Shown piece by piece: positions 1 through 6,116 of a stretch of 7,707 nucleotides of DNA. Made by a program: the position numbers and the translations under genes. Below the pieces are notes generated by a model. It ran no database searches, had not been told where the DNA came from, and was given only the letters and a program-made list of their open reading frames with translations. The stretch's first letter is position 1. Each line of letters starts with the position of its first letter. This DNA is from an uncultured Clostridia bacterium. GTDB lineage: Bacteria; Bacillota; Clostridia; Christensenellales; Borkfalkiaceae. The stretch is taken from assembly GCA_937920115.1 (NCBI GenBank), contig CALGVF010000313.1, positions 1 through 7,707 on the forward strand. The letters are read 5' to 3'.

Positions 1-79
1 CGTCCCGTTCATTTTAAAATATAGCCATTTGAAAGATAAAGACGCCTCAAAAAATGTAAAATTCGGCAGCAAAACACAG

Positions 80-120
80 AAAAATAAGATATCCATACAC
101 TTCATGGATATCTTATTTTT
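80..120. terminator. Bidirectional intrinsic terminator
   Basis: A perfect 17-bp inverted repeat (80-96 pairing with 104-120) encloses a 7-base loop (97-103). The outer arms are A-rich on the left and T-rich on the right, so a transcript from either strand would form a stem followed by a U tract. It lies 18 bases beyond the stop of the 42-residue minus-strand gene and would terminate that unit. It could also terminate a plus-strand gene ending near the left edge. Confidence 0.85.
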
Positions 121-138
121 TACAGCCCCTTTTCAAGT

Positions 139-267
139 TTATAAGTCGTCTGCGTCCTGTATGGGTCTTTCCTCGTCTTTCGACGCGGAAACTCCCGTAT
201 AACTTCCCAAAACGTCAAACGGCGACTGCATATCGGGTAACTTAGTACTTTTTCTGCGTTTTTTCAT
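139..267 (-). CDS. 42-residue micro-protein with C-terminal QDADDL motif
   Basis: A small ORF starts at ATG 267-265 and stops at TAA 141-139. The 42-residue product has a basic N-terminus (MKKRRKSTK), a central DVLGSYTG motif and an acidic C-terminus (PIQDADDL). It has no signal peptide and no membrane segment. From memory, short clostridial proteins with a GSYTG...P-QDADDL pattern recur in many genomes without a known function, but I cannot search to confirm this. Its start overlaps the stop of the upstream 29-residue ORF in TAATG, which suggests translational coupling, because no Shine-Dalgarno sequence is visible before it. A strong terminator follows at 80-120. The charge split (basic head, acidic tail) suggests a small soluble protein or a binding partner of something else; no function can be assigned. 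Confidence 0.7.
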   Translation of the reverse strand: MKKRRKSTKLPDMQSPFDVLGSYTGVSASKDEERPIQDADDL

Positions 268-356
268 TATTTGCAGTTCTTAGTACCCGAACAACCCTTA
301 GTCGTATTAGATTTACGACCCTTTGTTCCGCAATTTTTCGTAGTAGTATTTCTCAT
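267..356 (-). CDS. 29-residue Lys/Thr/Cys-rich peptide
   Basis: A small ORF starts at ATG 356-354 and stops at TAA 269-267. The 29-residue product has eight Lys/Arg, no Asp or Glu, and three cysteines (C9, C22, C28). It looks internally duplicated: TTKNCGTK (residues 5-12) resembles TTKGCSGTK (residues 18-26). This is the only usable start in frame, since TAA TAA lies eight codons upstream. No Shine-Dalgarno sequence precedes it, which lowers confidence. The TAATG overlap with the more convincing 42-residue gene is the main support for translation. Possible roles include a small spore-associated, metal-binding or nucleic-acid-binding peptide, but all of these are guesses. It could also be just a leader for the downstream gene. 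Confidence 0.5.
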   Translation of the reverse strand: MRNTTTKNCGTKGRKSNTTKGCSGTKNCK

Positions 357-360
357 TGCA

Positions 361-390
361 TTGTCGGCTTTTTATTAAATTTTCCGACAA
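361..390. repeat. Small inverted repeat upstream of the micro-ORFs
   Basis: TTGTCGG (361-367) pairs perfectly with CCGACAA (384-390) across a 16-base A/T-rich loop. On the minus strand it ends five bases before the ATG of the 29-residue ORF, so a folded transcript could affect initiation there. It has no following U tract in either useful direction, so it is not a convincing terminator. The stem is short and may be chance. Confidence 0.35.
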
Positions 391-395
391 ATCAT
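379..395 (-). repeat. Direct repeat, copy B (17 bp)
   Basis: This 17-base stretch matches 499-515 at 16 of 17 positions, in the same orientation, 120 bases apart. On the minus strand both begin ATGATTTGTCG. It overlaps the right arm of the inverted repeat at 361-390. Confidence 0.5.
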
Positions 396-433
396 GCGAA
401 TGGGCTACGCTTATCCGACGGAATATTCAATAA

Positions 434-447
434 TCGGGTTTCCCCGA
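434..447 (-). other. Short hairpin with GAAA loop and an orphan Shine-Dalgarno sequence
   Basis: On the minus strand TCGGG (447-443) and CCCGA (438-434) form a 5-bp stem closed by a GAAA tetraloop. Eight bases upstream is AAGGAGG (462-456), the strongest Shine-Dalgarno match in this region. No ATG, GTG or TTG lies at normal distance after it. A TTG at 430-428 would begin a 12-residue ORF ending at 392, but only folding of the hairpin would bring it close enough. The function is unknown and may be vestigial. Confidence 0.3.
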
Positions 448-469
448 AGCCTTTTCCTCCTTCTGATAT

Positions 470-499
470 TAGTATGCCCCGAAAGTATATAATAATACA
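470..499 (-). promoter_or_regulatory. Possible sporulation (sigma-G/F-like) promoter for the micro-ORFs
   Basis: On the minus strand TGTATT (499-494) and CATACTA (476-470) are separated by 17 bases. The -10 element fits the CATnnTA class used by forespore sigma factors in Bacillus and Clostridium, and the -35 element is a partial match. It points toward the 29- and 42-residue ORFs. A sigma-A reading of the same stretch (TTGTCG at 510-505 with a weak -10) is poorer. A single A/T-rich match of this kind can arise by chance. Confidence 0.3.
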
Positions 500-515
500 T
501 TTTTCGACAAATCAT
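499..515 (-). repeat. Direct repeat, copy A (17 bp)
   Basis: This is the partner of 379-395, with one mismatch in 17. It overlaps the TGA stop codon of the lipoprotein gene, so the repeat unit begins exactly at the end of that gene. A local duplication of about 120 bases followed by decay is possible, although the intervening sequences do not otherwise look alike. Confidence 0.5.
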
Positions 516-1162
516 TTTATAGCGATAATTTCGCCCGTCGAGCCGTCGAGGAGAAAACCGACCGATTTTTCCTTTGTTTCGAGACCTATAAAATAGCACT
601 CGTATCCGTCGCTGTAAATGAGCCTTATCTTTATTTCGTAAGGCGTTTTTCCGTCGAAAATTTCGGTCGCCGACGGCGTTTTCGATTTTATAAGCGAATT
701 TAAAGCCTCGTTATAGGTCAAGGTGCTTTTCGTCTTTACCGATAGAAGAGTAACCGTCTCCGACTTTTCGTCCGTCGTAATTTTCACGTTCAGTTTTTTG
801 TCCGGTAATTTTTTCGGCGAAAAGAAGCAGTATACGAAGTCGGAAAGCGGTTTGTATTCCGTTTCTTTGCGGTACTTTATTCCGTCCGTCTCGAATTCGA
901 TAACGGGGCTTGATTTCAAAACGGTATCTCGGTCGAACTCTATTTTAAAAGTCAGAAAGTTTGCCATTTCGCCCGCAAGTCCGTCCTGACAGACGGGGTC
1001 TTCCCGTTTTTCGACGTAAGCGGTGACGTCGAAATCGTCCGTTTCGCCGTACAAGACGTCGTATCTTAATTGACTTATTTTATCTTCGTATTCCGCGTTC
1101 TTTTTACAGCCCGAAAGTTGAAAGGTAAGAAGCAAAATTACGCAAAGAGCGATTTTTTTCAT
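512..1162 (-). CDS. Predicted lipoprotein of unknown function, C-terminal PepSY-like fold possible
   Basis: The 216-residue product begins with a lipoprotein signal: Lys2-Lys3, a hydrophobic core (residues 4-16), then the lipobox L16-S17-G18-C19. Cleavage before C19 by signal peptidase II would leave a diacylglyceryl-anchored protein on the outer face of the membrane. Residues 22-145 are mostly polar, predicted beta-rich and unassigned. Residues 148-216 have a helix followed by strands, ending in YFIGLETK and LLDGSTGEIIAI. That resembles PepSY-type or related small extracytoplasmic domains, in which a Gly-rich turn precedes the last strand. This resemblance is by eye only. The gene is divergent from the guaA cluster, with 104 bases between the two starts. 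No strong Shine-Dalgarno sequence is seen; ATG at 1162 is chosen because it gives a complete signal peptide. Confidence 0.8.
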   Translation of the reverse strand: MKKIALCVILLLTFQLSGCKKNAEYEDKISQLRYDVLYGETDDFDVTAYVEKREDPVCQDGLAGEMANFLTFKIEFDRDTVLKSSPVIEFETDGIKYRKETEYKPLSDFVYCFFSPKKLPDKKLNVKITTDEKSETVTLLSVKTKSTLTYNEALNSLIKSKTPSATEIFDGKTPYEIKIRLIYSDGYECYFIGLETKEKSVGFLLDGSTGEIIAIK

Positions 1163-1218
1163 AAATTTACCGTCCCGTGATTATTTTATGAAGCGAGGCT
1201 GTTTATAATGATATAAAG

Positions 1219-1247
1219 TTGATTTTTAGCGAAATTTGTGGTAGAAT
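1219..1247 (+). promoter_or_regulatory. Sigma-A promoter of the guaA cluster
   Basis: TTGATT (1219-1224) and TAGAAT (1242-1247) are separated by exactly 17 bases, and a TG at 1239-1240 forms an extended -10. Transcription would begin near 1254, only a dozen bases before the first ATG at 1267, so the leader is very short. It leaves no room for a purine riboswitch of the kind often found before guaA in Bacillota. Confidence 0.65.
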
Positions 1248-1250
1248 ACG

Positions 1251-1258
1251 AAAGAGGA
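1251..1258 (+). promoter_or_regulatory. Ribosome binding site of the membrane-anchored repeat protein
   Basis: AAAGAGGA lies eight bases before ATG 1267. It fixes the start at 1267 rather than at the in-frame ATG at 1219, which falls inside the promoter. Confidence 0.65.
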
Positions 1259-1266
1259 TAAAAATT

Positions 1267-1860
1267 ATGAAAAAGACGATTATAAAAACGGTAATAATTA
1301 CGCTCGTATCTATCATACTCGCCGCGTCTCTCGCCGCGGGAATAACCCTCGCGGTATCTCCTAAGACGATAGGCAAAGTATTTACGAAATGCGGCAACTA
1401 CGATTCGGCAGCGAAATTGTATGAAAGTCAGTATAAAAAGTCCGAATCGGTTGTCGACCTTATAGAACTCGTAAGCGTGTCGATAGCCGCGGAAAACGAC
1501 GAGATGATTGCGAAATACGGCGACAAACTTACGGTAAATTACAAGGGCAATATGATTAAAATGACGAGCGACGAGGAGCAGTTCGATAATTATTCAAAGG
1601 CGACCGTCGAGGCGTACTATAAACTCGGCAAAAAAGAGGACTGCGTAAGAGTAGCGTTTTTAACTTCAGATTCTTTTACCGTGAACAAATCTCTATACTA
1701 CCTTTTTGACCTGTGCGACTCGAAAGAAGACAAAGATCTTGCTTATGAAATATATAAATACAATAAGAAAAATCCCAACGTTATAACCGACGAATCAAAA
1801 AATTTAATGAAGAAACGTATAGATGGTTATCAAAAAAAATATGACTTTTTTTTATTATAA
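1267..1860 (+). CDS. Membrane-anchored helical-repeat protein of unknown function
   Basis: The 197-residue product has a basic N-terminus (MKKTIIK) and one hydrophobic segment (about residues 8-30), followed by a polar, mostly helical tail. The segment could be an uncleaved anchor or a signal peptide; there is no lipobox. Residues 38-58 (CGNYDSAAKLYESQYKK) look like the first helix pair of a tetratricopeptide repeat, and residues 105-165 could hold further degenerate repeats. No catalytic motif is visible. It is the first gene of the guaA cluster and ends 18 bases before guaA. The downstream zinc-ribbon protein also combines helical repeats with membrane segments, so the two might work together in envelope or scaffold functions, though this is only inference. 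It ends in a hydrophobic YDFFLL. Confidence 0.75.
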   Translation: MKKTIIKTVIITLVSIILAASLAAGITLAVSPKTIGKVFTKCGNYDSAAKLYESQYKKSESVVDLIELVSVSIAAENDEMIAKYGDKLTVNYKGNMIKMTSDEEQFDNYSKATVEAYYKLGKKEDCVRVAFLTSDSFTVNKSLYYLFDLCDSKEDKDLAYEIYKYNKKNPNVITDESKNLMKKRIDGYQKKYDFFLL

Positions 1861-1865
1861 CAAGT

Positions 1866-1873
1866 AGAGGAAG
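1866..1873 (+). promoter_or_regulatory. Ribosome binding site of guaA
   Basis: AGAGGAAG lies five bases before ATG 1879. It is the clearest Shine-Dalgarno sequence within this cluster and supports the guaA start. Confidence 0.7.
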
Positions 1874-1878
1874 AAAAA

Positions 1879-3411
1879 ATGAAACACGAGAGAATTTTAG
1901 TACTTGACTTTGGCGGACAATACAACCAACTTATCGCGAGAAGGGTAAGAGAGCAGAACGTTTACTGCGACCTTTTGCCTTGCGATATTTCTATGGAGAG
2001 AATTAAGGAATACGCTCCCTCGGGAATAATTTTCACGGGCGGACCCAACAGCGTATACGACGAAAATTCTCCGCATATCGACGAAGAGATTTTCCGTCTC
2101 GGCATACCCGTACTCGGAATATGCTACGGGGCTCAACTCATGGCATACACGCTCGGCGGCGAAGTGCAGAGGGCGAATACGAGAGAATACGGAAAGAGCG
2201 ATATCGAATATTCGGACAGCGTACTTTTCGACGGAGTCGATAAAAACAACGTTTGTTGGATGAGTCATACCGACTATATTTCCAAGCCTCCGAAGGGTTT
2301 TTCCGTAGTAGGTAAAACCGCTACTTGCCCCGTCGCGGCTATGGAAAACGTAGAAAAAGGCTTCTACGGCGTTCAGTTCCACCCCGAAGTTATGCACACT
2401 AAGCAGGGAACGACTATATTGAGGAATTTCCTCTATAAGGTTTGCAAAGTCTCGGGCGATTGGACTATGGCAAATTTCGTTGCCGAACAGGTAGCGAAAA
2501 TAAAGGAAAAAGTCGGCGATAAGAAAGTGCTTTGCGCGATGAGCGGCGGCGTGGACAGCGCGGTTGCGGCAACGCTTATGCACAGAGCGGTAGGCGATAA
2601 CCTTACCTGTATTTTCGTTGACCACGGTCTGCTCAGAAAGAACGAGGCGGAAGAGGTTTACAGGGCGTTTAAAATCGAACGCGGAATGAACCTTATTAAA
2701 GTCGACGCGGGCGAGAGATTTTTGTCTAAACTCGCAGGCGTTTCCGATCCCGAAACGAAGAGAAAGATTATCGGAGCGGAATTTATAAAAGTATTCGAGG
2801 ATGAGGCTAAAAAGATAGGCTCGGTCGATTATCTCGTTCAGGGAACCATATATCCCGACGTAATAGAGAGCGGAAAAGGCAAGAGTGCGGTTATAAAATC
2901 TCACCACAACGTAGGAGGACTGCCGAGCGTTGTTGATTTCAAGGAGATTATCGAACCGCTCAGAGACCTTTTCAAAGACGAGGTAAGAAAGGTTGGTTTT
3001 GAACTCGGGCTTCCCGAGGAAATAGTCATGAGACAGCCGTTCCCCGGACCGGGACTCGCGATAAGAATAATCGGAGATATTACCGCCGAAAAGATAAAAG
3101 TTTTACAGGACGCGGACTATATTTACAGAGAAGAAATAGCGAAAGCGGGCTTGAACAAGGAGATATGGCAGTATTTCGCCGTACTTACAAACAGCCGTTC
3201 CGTCGGCGTAATGGGTGACAGCAGGACTTATTCGTATACCTTGGCGTTAAGGGCTGTTACGAGCGTTGACGGAATGACCGCCGATTGGGCGAGAATACCG
3301 TATGATGTACTCGAAAAAATATCTACGAGAATCGTAAACGAAGTGCAGGATATAAACAGAATAGTTTACGATATTACTTCCAAGCCGCCGGCTACCATCG
3401 AATGGGAATAA
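1879..3411 (+). CDS. guaA: GMP synthase (glutamine-hydrolysing)
   Basis: This cytosolic enzyme makes GMP from XMP, ATP and glutamine, the last step of de novo guanine nucleotide synthesis. The 510-residue length is normal for the one-polypeptide form. Residues 5-190 are the class I glutamine amidotransferase domain, with the oxyanion-strand FTGGPNSVYD motif, nucleophile C82 in GICYGAQ, and H168 and E170 in GVQFHPEV. Residues about 200-385 are the ATP-pyrophosphatase domain, with the P-loop SGGVDS (222-227). The C-terminal dimerisation domain holds PFPGPGLAIR and ends in the typical SKPPATIEWE. All key residues are present, so the enzyme should be active. The next gene starts three bases after its stop. 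No guanine riboswitch is seen, so control may rest on the upstream promoter or on feedback. Confidence 0.98.
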   Translation: MKHERILVLDFGGQYNQLIARRVREQNVYCDLLPCDISMERIKEYAPSGIIFTGGPNSVYDENSPHIDEEIFRLGIPVLGICYGAQLMAYTLGGEVQRANTREYGKSDIEYSDSVLFDGVDKNNVCWMSHTDYISKPPKGFSVVGKTATCPVAAMENVEKGFYGVQFHPEVMHTKQGTTILRNFLYKVCKVSGDWTMANFVAEQVAKIKEKVGDKKVLCAMSGGVDSAVAATLMHRAVGDNLTCIFVDHGLLRKNEAEEVYRAFKIERGMNLIKVDAGERFLSKLAGVSDPETKRKIIGAEFIKVFEDEAKKIGSVDYLVQGTIYPDVIESGKGKSAVIKSHHNVGGLPSVVDFKEIIEPLRDLFKDEVRKVGFELGLPEEIVMRQPFPGPGLAIRIIGDITAEKIKVLQDADYIYREEIAKAGLNKEIWQYFAVLTNSRSVGVMGDSRTYSYTLALRAVTSVDGMTADWARIPYDVLEKISTRIVNEVQDINRIVYDITSKPPATIEWE

Positions 3412-3414
3412 AAA

Positions 3415-4392
3415 ATGTCAGAAAATAACAATGCCAGATGTCCTTTATGCGGAAGCGATTTTTTCACGGACGAGACGAACGGCGAAACCGCTTGTCCGAA
3501 CTGCGGAAAGCCCGTTTCCGTCGTAAGGGCGAAAAAATACTTTTCTTCGATTTTCGATAACAAAGAGGAGTTTAAAGAGGCTCACGGCGAGGACTTCCAC
3601 AAGGAAATGCTCCTTTTGGACGAGGCTTACGGCTATATAAACGCGGGCGACTATGAGAACGCCGAAAAGAAGATAGACGAGGCGTTCGCCCTTACCGATT
3701 CCGATTACAAGGTCTATATGGCGATGGTCGCTTTAAAAACTAAGAACTATACCGACCTTAAAGACGATTCGCATCTCGAATATATCAACAAAGCGATTGC
3801 CTTGGCGGATTCCGACGAAAAAAAGGATATAAAAAATACTTACAGACCGTTTTACCGCAAAAGGCAGTTATCCGATACCGAACTCAGCGAATTTAAAACC
3901 GAAGAAGCGAAATATAAGAAGAGCAAACTCGAAAGCGAACTCAAAAAACTTATACCGTATTTCGATAACAAGCAAAAAAAGCAGAAGATTTATCTCATGC
4001 TTTTTATCGCGTTTTTCGCAATCGGCATAGGCGTTGCCGCGGGTTTTCTGTTCAGCGATTATTCGTATATTTCGATGGTCGGCTTTGCGTTCGCCGTCGC
4101 GGGTTTCGTCCTTTTCAGAATATGGTTTTTAAACCGCGATACTTTAAAAGGGTTTAACGCTTTGCTCGATTTGTACGACGCCTTGGACGGGGCGGGGTGC
4201 ATGGACGATACGGCGACTCCCGTATACGGTTGTATGCAGAAACTTTGCGATAAATACAGAGACAACGAATCCATGGCCTCGATGATGACGGATATGTCCT
4301 CGCTTATCGACGCCCTTATATTGTTGGATAACGATAACGTAAACAAGTTTTTGCTTTCAAGTAAATATTTTTCTCAATTTGTTACGGAGTGA
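3415..4392 (+). CDS. Zinc-ribbon, TPR-like protein with two transmembrane segments
   Basis: The 325-residue product starts with a zinc ribbon: C9-x2-C12 and C27-x2-C30, the last pair in CPNCGKP. Residues about 64-132 form two helical hairpins that look like tetratricopeptide repeats (AYGYINAGDYENAEKKIDEA, then a region ending in LEYINKAIALADSDEK). A charged linker rich in Lys and Glu (150-190) leads to two hydrophobic spans (about 191-213 and 217-239). The remaining 85 residues are helical and polar, probably cytosolic together with the N-terminus. Zinc-ribbon-plus-TPR membrane proteins of this layout are common in Clostridia and have no firm function. The gene follows guaA by three bases and precedes the epimerase by one base, so it is almost certainly co-transcribed. 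The Shine-Dalgarno sequence is weak, which fits translational coupling from guaA. Confidence 0.85.
   Translation: MSENNNARCPLCGSDFFTDETNGETACPNCGKPVSVVRAKKYFSSIFDNKEEFKEAHGEDFHKEMLLLDEAYGYINAGDYENAEKKIDEAFALTDSDYKVYMAMVALKTKNYTDLKDDSHLEYINKAIALADSDEKKDIKNTYRPFYRKRQLSDTELSEFKTEEAKYKKSKLESELKKLIPYFDNKQKKQKIYLMLFIAFFAIGIGVAAGFLFSDYSYISMVGFAFAVAGFVLFRIWFLNRDTLKGFNALLDLYDALDGAGCMDDTATPVYGCMQKLCDKYRDNESMASMMTDMSSLIDALILLDNDNVNKFLLSSKYFSQFVTE
4386..4389 (+). promoter_or_regulatory. Ribosome binding site deciding the epimerase start
   Basis: GGAG lies four bases before ATG 4394, inside the last codons of the upstream gene. It favours ATG 4394 over the upstream in-frame TTG at 4379, which has no such site and would add only five residues. 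Confidence 0.6.
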
Positions 4393-4393
4393 T

Positions 4394-5272
4394 ATGATAT
4401 ACTCGATAGAAAACGAAATTTTAAAAGTAAGCGTCGAAGATAAAGGGGCTCAGTTGAAGTCGATACTTTATAAAAACGGCGAAGTCGAAACTTTGTGGCA
4501 GGGCGACGCTAAATATTGGAAAGGCAGAGCGTACAATCTTTTTCCGATCGTCGGGCGTTTAGTTGACAATAAATATATCTACGACGGAAAAGTCTACGAA
4601 ATGGACAGACACGGCTTTGCGAGAAACAAAAACTTCGTCTTGATTGAAAAGAGAAGTGATTATATGGCGTTCGCGATAAGCGTGGACGACGAAACGAAAA
4701 AATCGTACCCGTTCGATTTCGTTTTTATCGTCGAATATTCCGTAGAGGGTAACGTTCTGACTGTCAATTACAAGGTGTCGAACGTGGGAACGGAGACTAT
4801 GTATTTCGGTCTCGGCTCGCACCCCGGATTCAACGTCCCGTTTATCGGAGGTAAATTCGAGGACTACTTCGTGGAGTTCGATAAGCCCTGTAAGCCGTTA
4901 AAACTCGAACTGTCTCCGTCCTATTTTATCTCGGGAAAAAAGACGGCGTTTCCGCTTCTGAACGATAAGTCGTTATATTTGAAGCACGACTTGTTCGATG
5001 ACGACGCGATTGTTTTAACCGACGTTCCGAAGAAGTTATACCTGAAAAGAAAAGACTGCGACAAATATATTTCGGTCGAATATCCTAAAATGCCTTTCTT
5101 AGGTTTGTGGCACGCTCCGCATACGGACGCTCCGTACCTTTGCATAGAGCCGTGGGAGAACCTTCCGTCCGTGGACGGCGGCGTAGAGGATATAACGAAA
5201 AAGGAAAATATCGGCGTATTAGAGCCGAACGGCAAATACGAAAGCCGTATGGTTATTACGCTTAACTTATAA
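4394..5272 (+). CDS. Aldose 1-epimerase family protein (galactose mutarotase-like)
   Basis: The 292-residue product belongs to the aldose 1-epimerase superfamily, whose members interconvert alpha and beta anomers of free or phosphorylated sugars in the cytosol. It resembles the LacX/Slr1438 branch more than classical GalM. Recognisable family motifs are YNLFPIVGRL (residues 47-56, with substrate-binding R55), RHGFAR (72-77, H73), GLGSHPGFNVP (139-149, H143) and CIEPWENL (250-257, E252 as the likely catalytic base). H73, H143 and E252 match the expected general acid/base set, so activity is likely. The natural substrate cannot be read from the sequence, and no sugar transporter or kinase lies nearby. 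It is the last gene of the guaA cluster and is followed by a terminator. Its link to GMP synthesis is unclear and may be only positional. Confidence 0.9.
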   Translation: MIYSIENEILKVSVEDKGAQLKSILYKNGEVETLWQGDAKYWKGRAYNLFPIVGRLVDNKYIYDGKVYEMDRHGFARNKNFVLIEKRSDYMAFAISVDDETKKSYPFDFVFIVEYSVEGNVLTVNYKVSNVGTETMYFGLGSHPGFNVPFIGGKFEDYFVEFDKPCKPLKLELSPSYFISGKKTAFPLLNDKSLYLKHDLFDDDAIVLTDVPKKLYLKRKDCDKYISVEYPKMPFLGLWHAPHTDAPYLCIEPWENLPSVDGGVEDITKKENIGVLEPNGKYESRMVITLNL

Positions 5273-5285
5273 ATAAATCAGTTTT

Positions 5286-5322
5286 AAAAACCTGCTTTCC
5301 GCAAAAGGAAAAGCAGGTTTTT
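5286..5322. terminator. Convergent bidirectional terminator
   Basis: The arms at 5286-5300 and 5307-5322 pair over 15 bp with a single-base bulge and a 6-base loop (GCAAAA). The core CCTGCTT/AAGCAGG is flanked by A5 on the left and T5 on the right, so it can stop transcription from both sides. It lies between the stops of the epimerase gene (5272) and the opposing DUF4130-type gene (5361). Confidence 0.9.
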
Positions 5323-5360
5323 ATATTGCAATTTTTAGCGTTCCGATAATCGTAAAAACT

Positions 5361-6116
5361 TTAAAAATCTTTGATATTATCTTGCTTTTCGGGCAAGTTT
5401 TTCCAATATCTCACGGGCATATAGTTTTTCATTTGTCTCGTGTTTTTTCTCTCGGCGATGTTTACGGTTTTATAGTATGATTTCCATAAGTTGCGAAAAT
5501 TCGTTTCCTCTTCTGAAAGGTATACCGTATATGTGTTGTCGCCGCCGTATATCATTTTATATTTGCCGTCAACGCATAACGCGATTACGTTTCTTTTCGT
5601 GTCATGGAGAATAAATGGTCTTTTCATTCTGCGTAGGAAGTGCGGAACGAGATATTCGGTTATATCGTTGTCGGGTTCAAAGTGGGCGTAATAAAAGCCT
5701 TCCGTGGTTTCCGCAAACCGTATAAACCCTTTAAAACGGTGAACTTCGTAGTTTATTCTCATTATCATATCCCGAAATGCGAGTACTTCGCTTACCGAAA
5801 AGGCTTCGGAAATATCGGAGTCCTTGTTTGCTATCGCAAATCTCAGATATTTGAAAATCTTTGTAAACTTGTCTTCTTCGCCACTTTTCAACGCTTCTAT
5901 AAAATCGGAACAGAGGTGTTTTGTTTTACTTTTTTTTAAGCAGTTTAAAACTCGTAACGCTTTCGCTTCGTCCGTCTCAATCGTTTTAGTTTCGTCTAAA
6001 AACCCCGTCTGAACGCTTTTATCGGTGACGACGTCGGGATTTTGTTTTTCGTAAAAACTTTCAAAAACGCAGGTAAATAAACCGTTTTCGGTTCCGTCGA
6101 ATAAATAAGTTATCAT
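5361..6116 (-). CDS. DUF4130/TIGR03915-type DNA metabolism protein, partner of the radical SAM protein
   Basis: The 251-residue product matches the family always found beside a putative DNA-repair radical SAM enzyme (TIGR03915, DUF4130). Visible family hallmarks are VHRFKGFIRF (residues 125-134), HFEPDNDI (145-152), PHFLRRM (158-164) with a following strand and HD at 171-172, W211, and the C-terminal pattern NIAERKNTRQ...MPVRYW (219-238). In some bacteria this family is fused at its C-terminus to a uracil-DNA-glycosylase-like domain; here the protein ends shortly after RYWKNLPE, so that domain is absent. The start codon overlaps the stop of the radical SAM gene as ATGA, and no good Shine-Dalgarno sequence is seen, so translation is probably coupled. 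The biochemical role is unknown. Co-occurrence and the shared LexA-controlled promoter point to DNA damage repair or processing. Confidence 0.9.
   Translation of the reverse strand: MITYLFDGTENGLFTCVFESFYEKQNPDVVTDKSVQTGFLDETKTIETDEAKALRVLNCLKKSKTKHLCSDFIEALKSGEEDKFTKIFKYLRFAIANKDSDISEAFSVSEVLAFRDMIMRINYEVHRFKGFIRFAETTEGFYYAHFEPDNDITEYLVPHFLRRMKRPFILHDTKRNVIALCVDGKYKMIYGGDNTYTVYLSEEETNFRNLWKSYYKTVNIAERKNTRQMKNYMPVRYWKNLPEKQDNIKDF

Noticed and set aside
1..12. ATG at the left edge on the minus strand (possible gene start running off the window)
   Set aside because: Only four codons are visible and no ribosome binding site precedes it.
2..202. Plus-strand frame open from the left edge to a TAA at about 200
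   Set aside because: It runs straight through the hairpin terminator and across the 42-residue gene, so it is unlikely to be coding. A different frame stops at 22-24 and might be the end of a gene, but seven codons are too few to judge.
411..599. 62-codon minus-strand ORF overlapping the end of the lipoprotein gene
   Set aside because: Most of it is out of frame with the lipoprotein gene, it has no ribosome binding site, and its sequence looks non-protein-like.
1163..1266. Purine riboswitch upstream of the guaA cluster
   Set aside because: The promoter at 1219-1247 leaves almost no leader, and I see no conserved purine aptamer core in the interval.
1897..2907. Long 336-codon ORF on the minus strand opposite guaA
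   Set aside because: It lies wholly inside guaA, has no recognisable domain, and its length follows from codon use on the sense strand.
4379..4393. TTG at 4379 as the start of the epimerase
   Set aside because: No ribosome binding site precedes it; ATG 4394 has GGAG four bases upstream and gives a normal family N-terminus.
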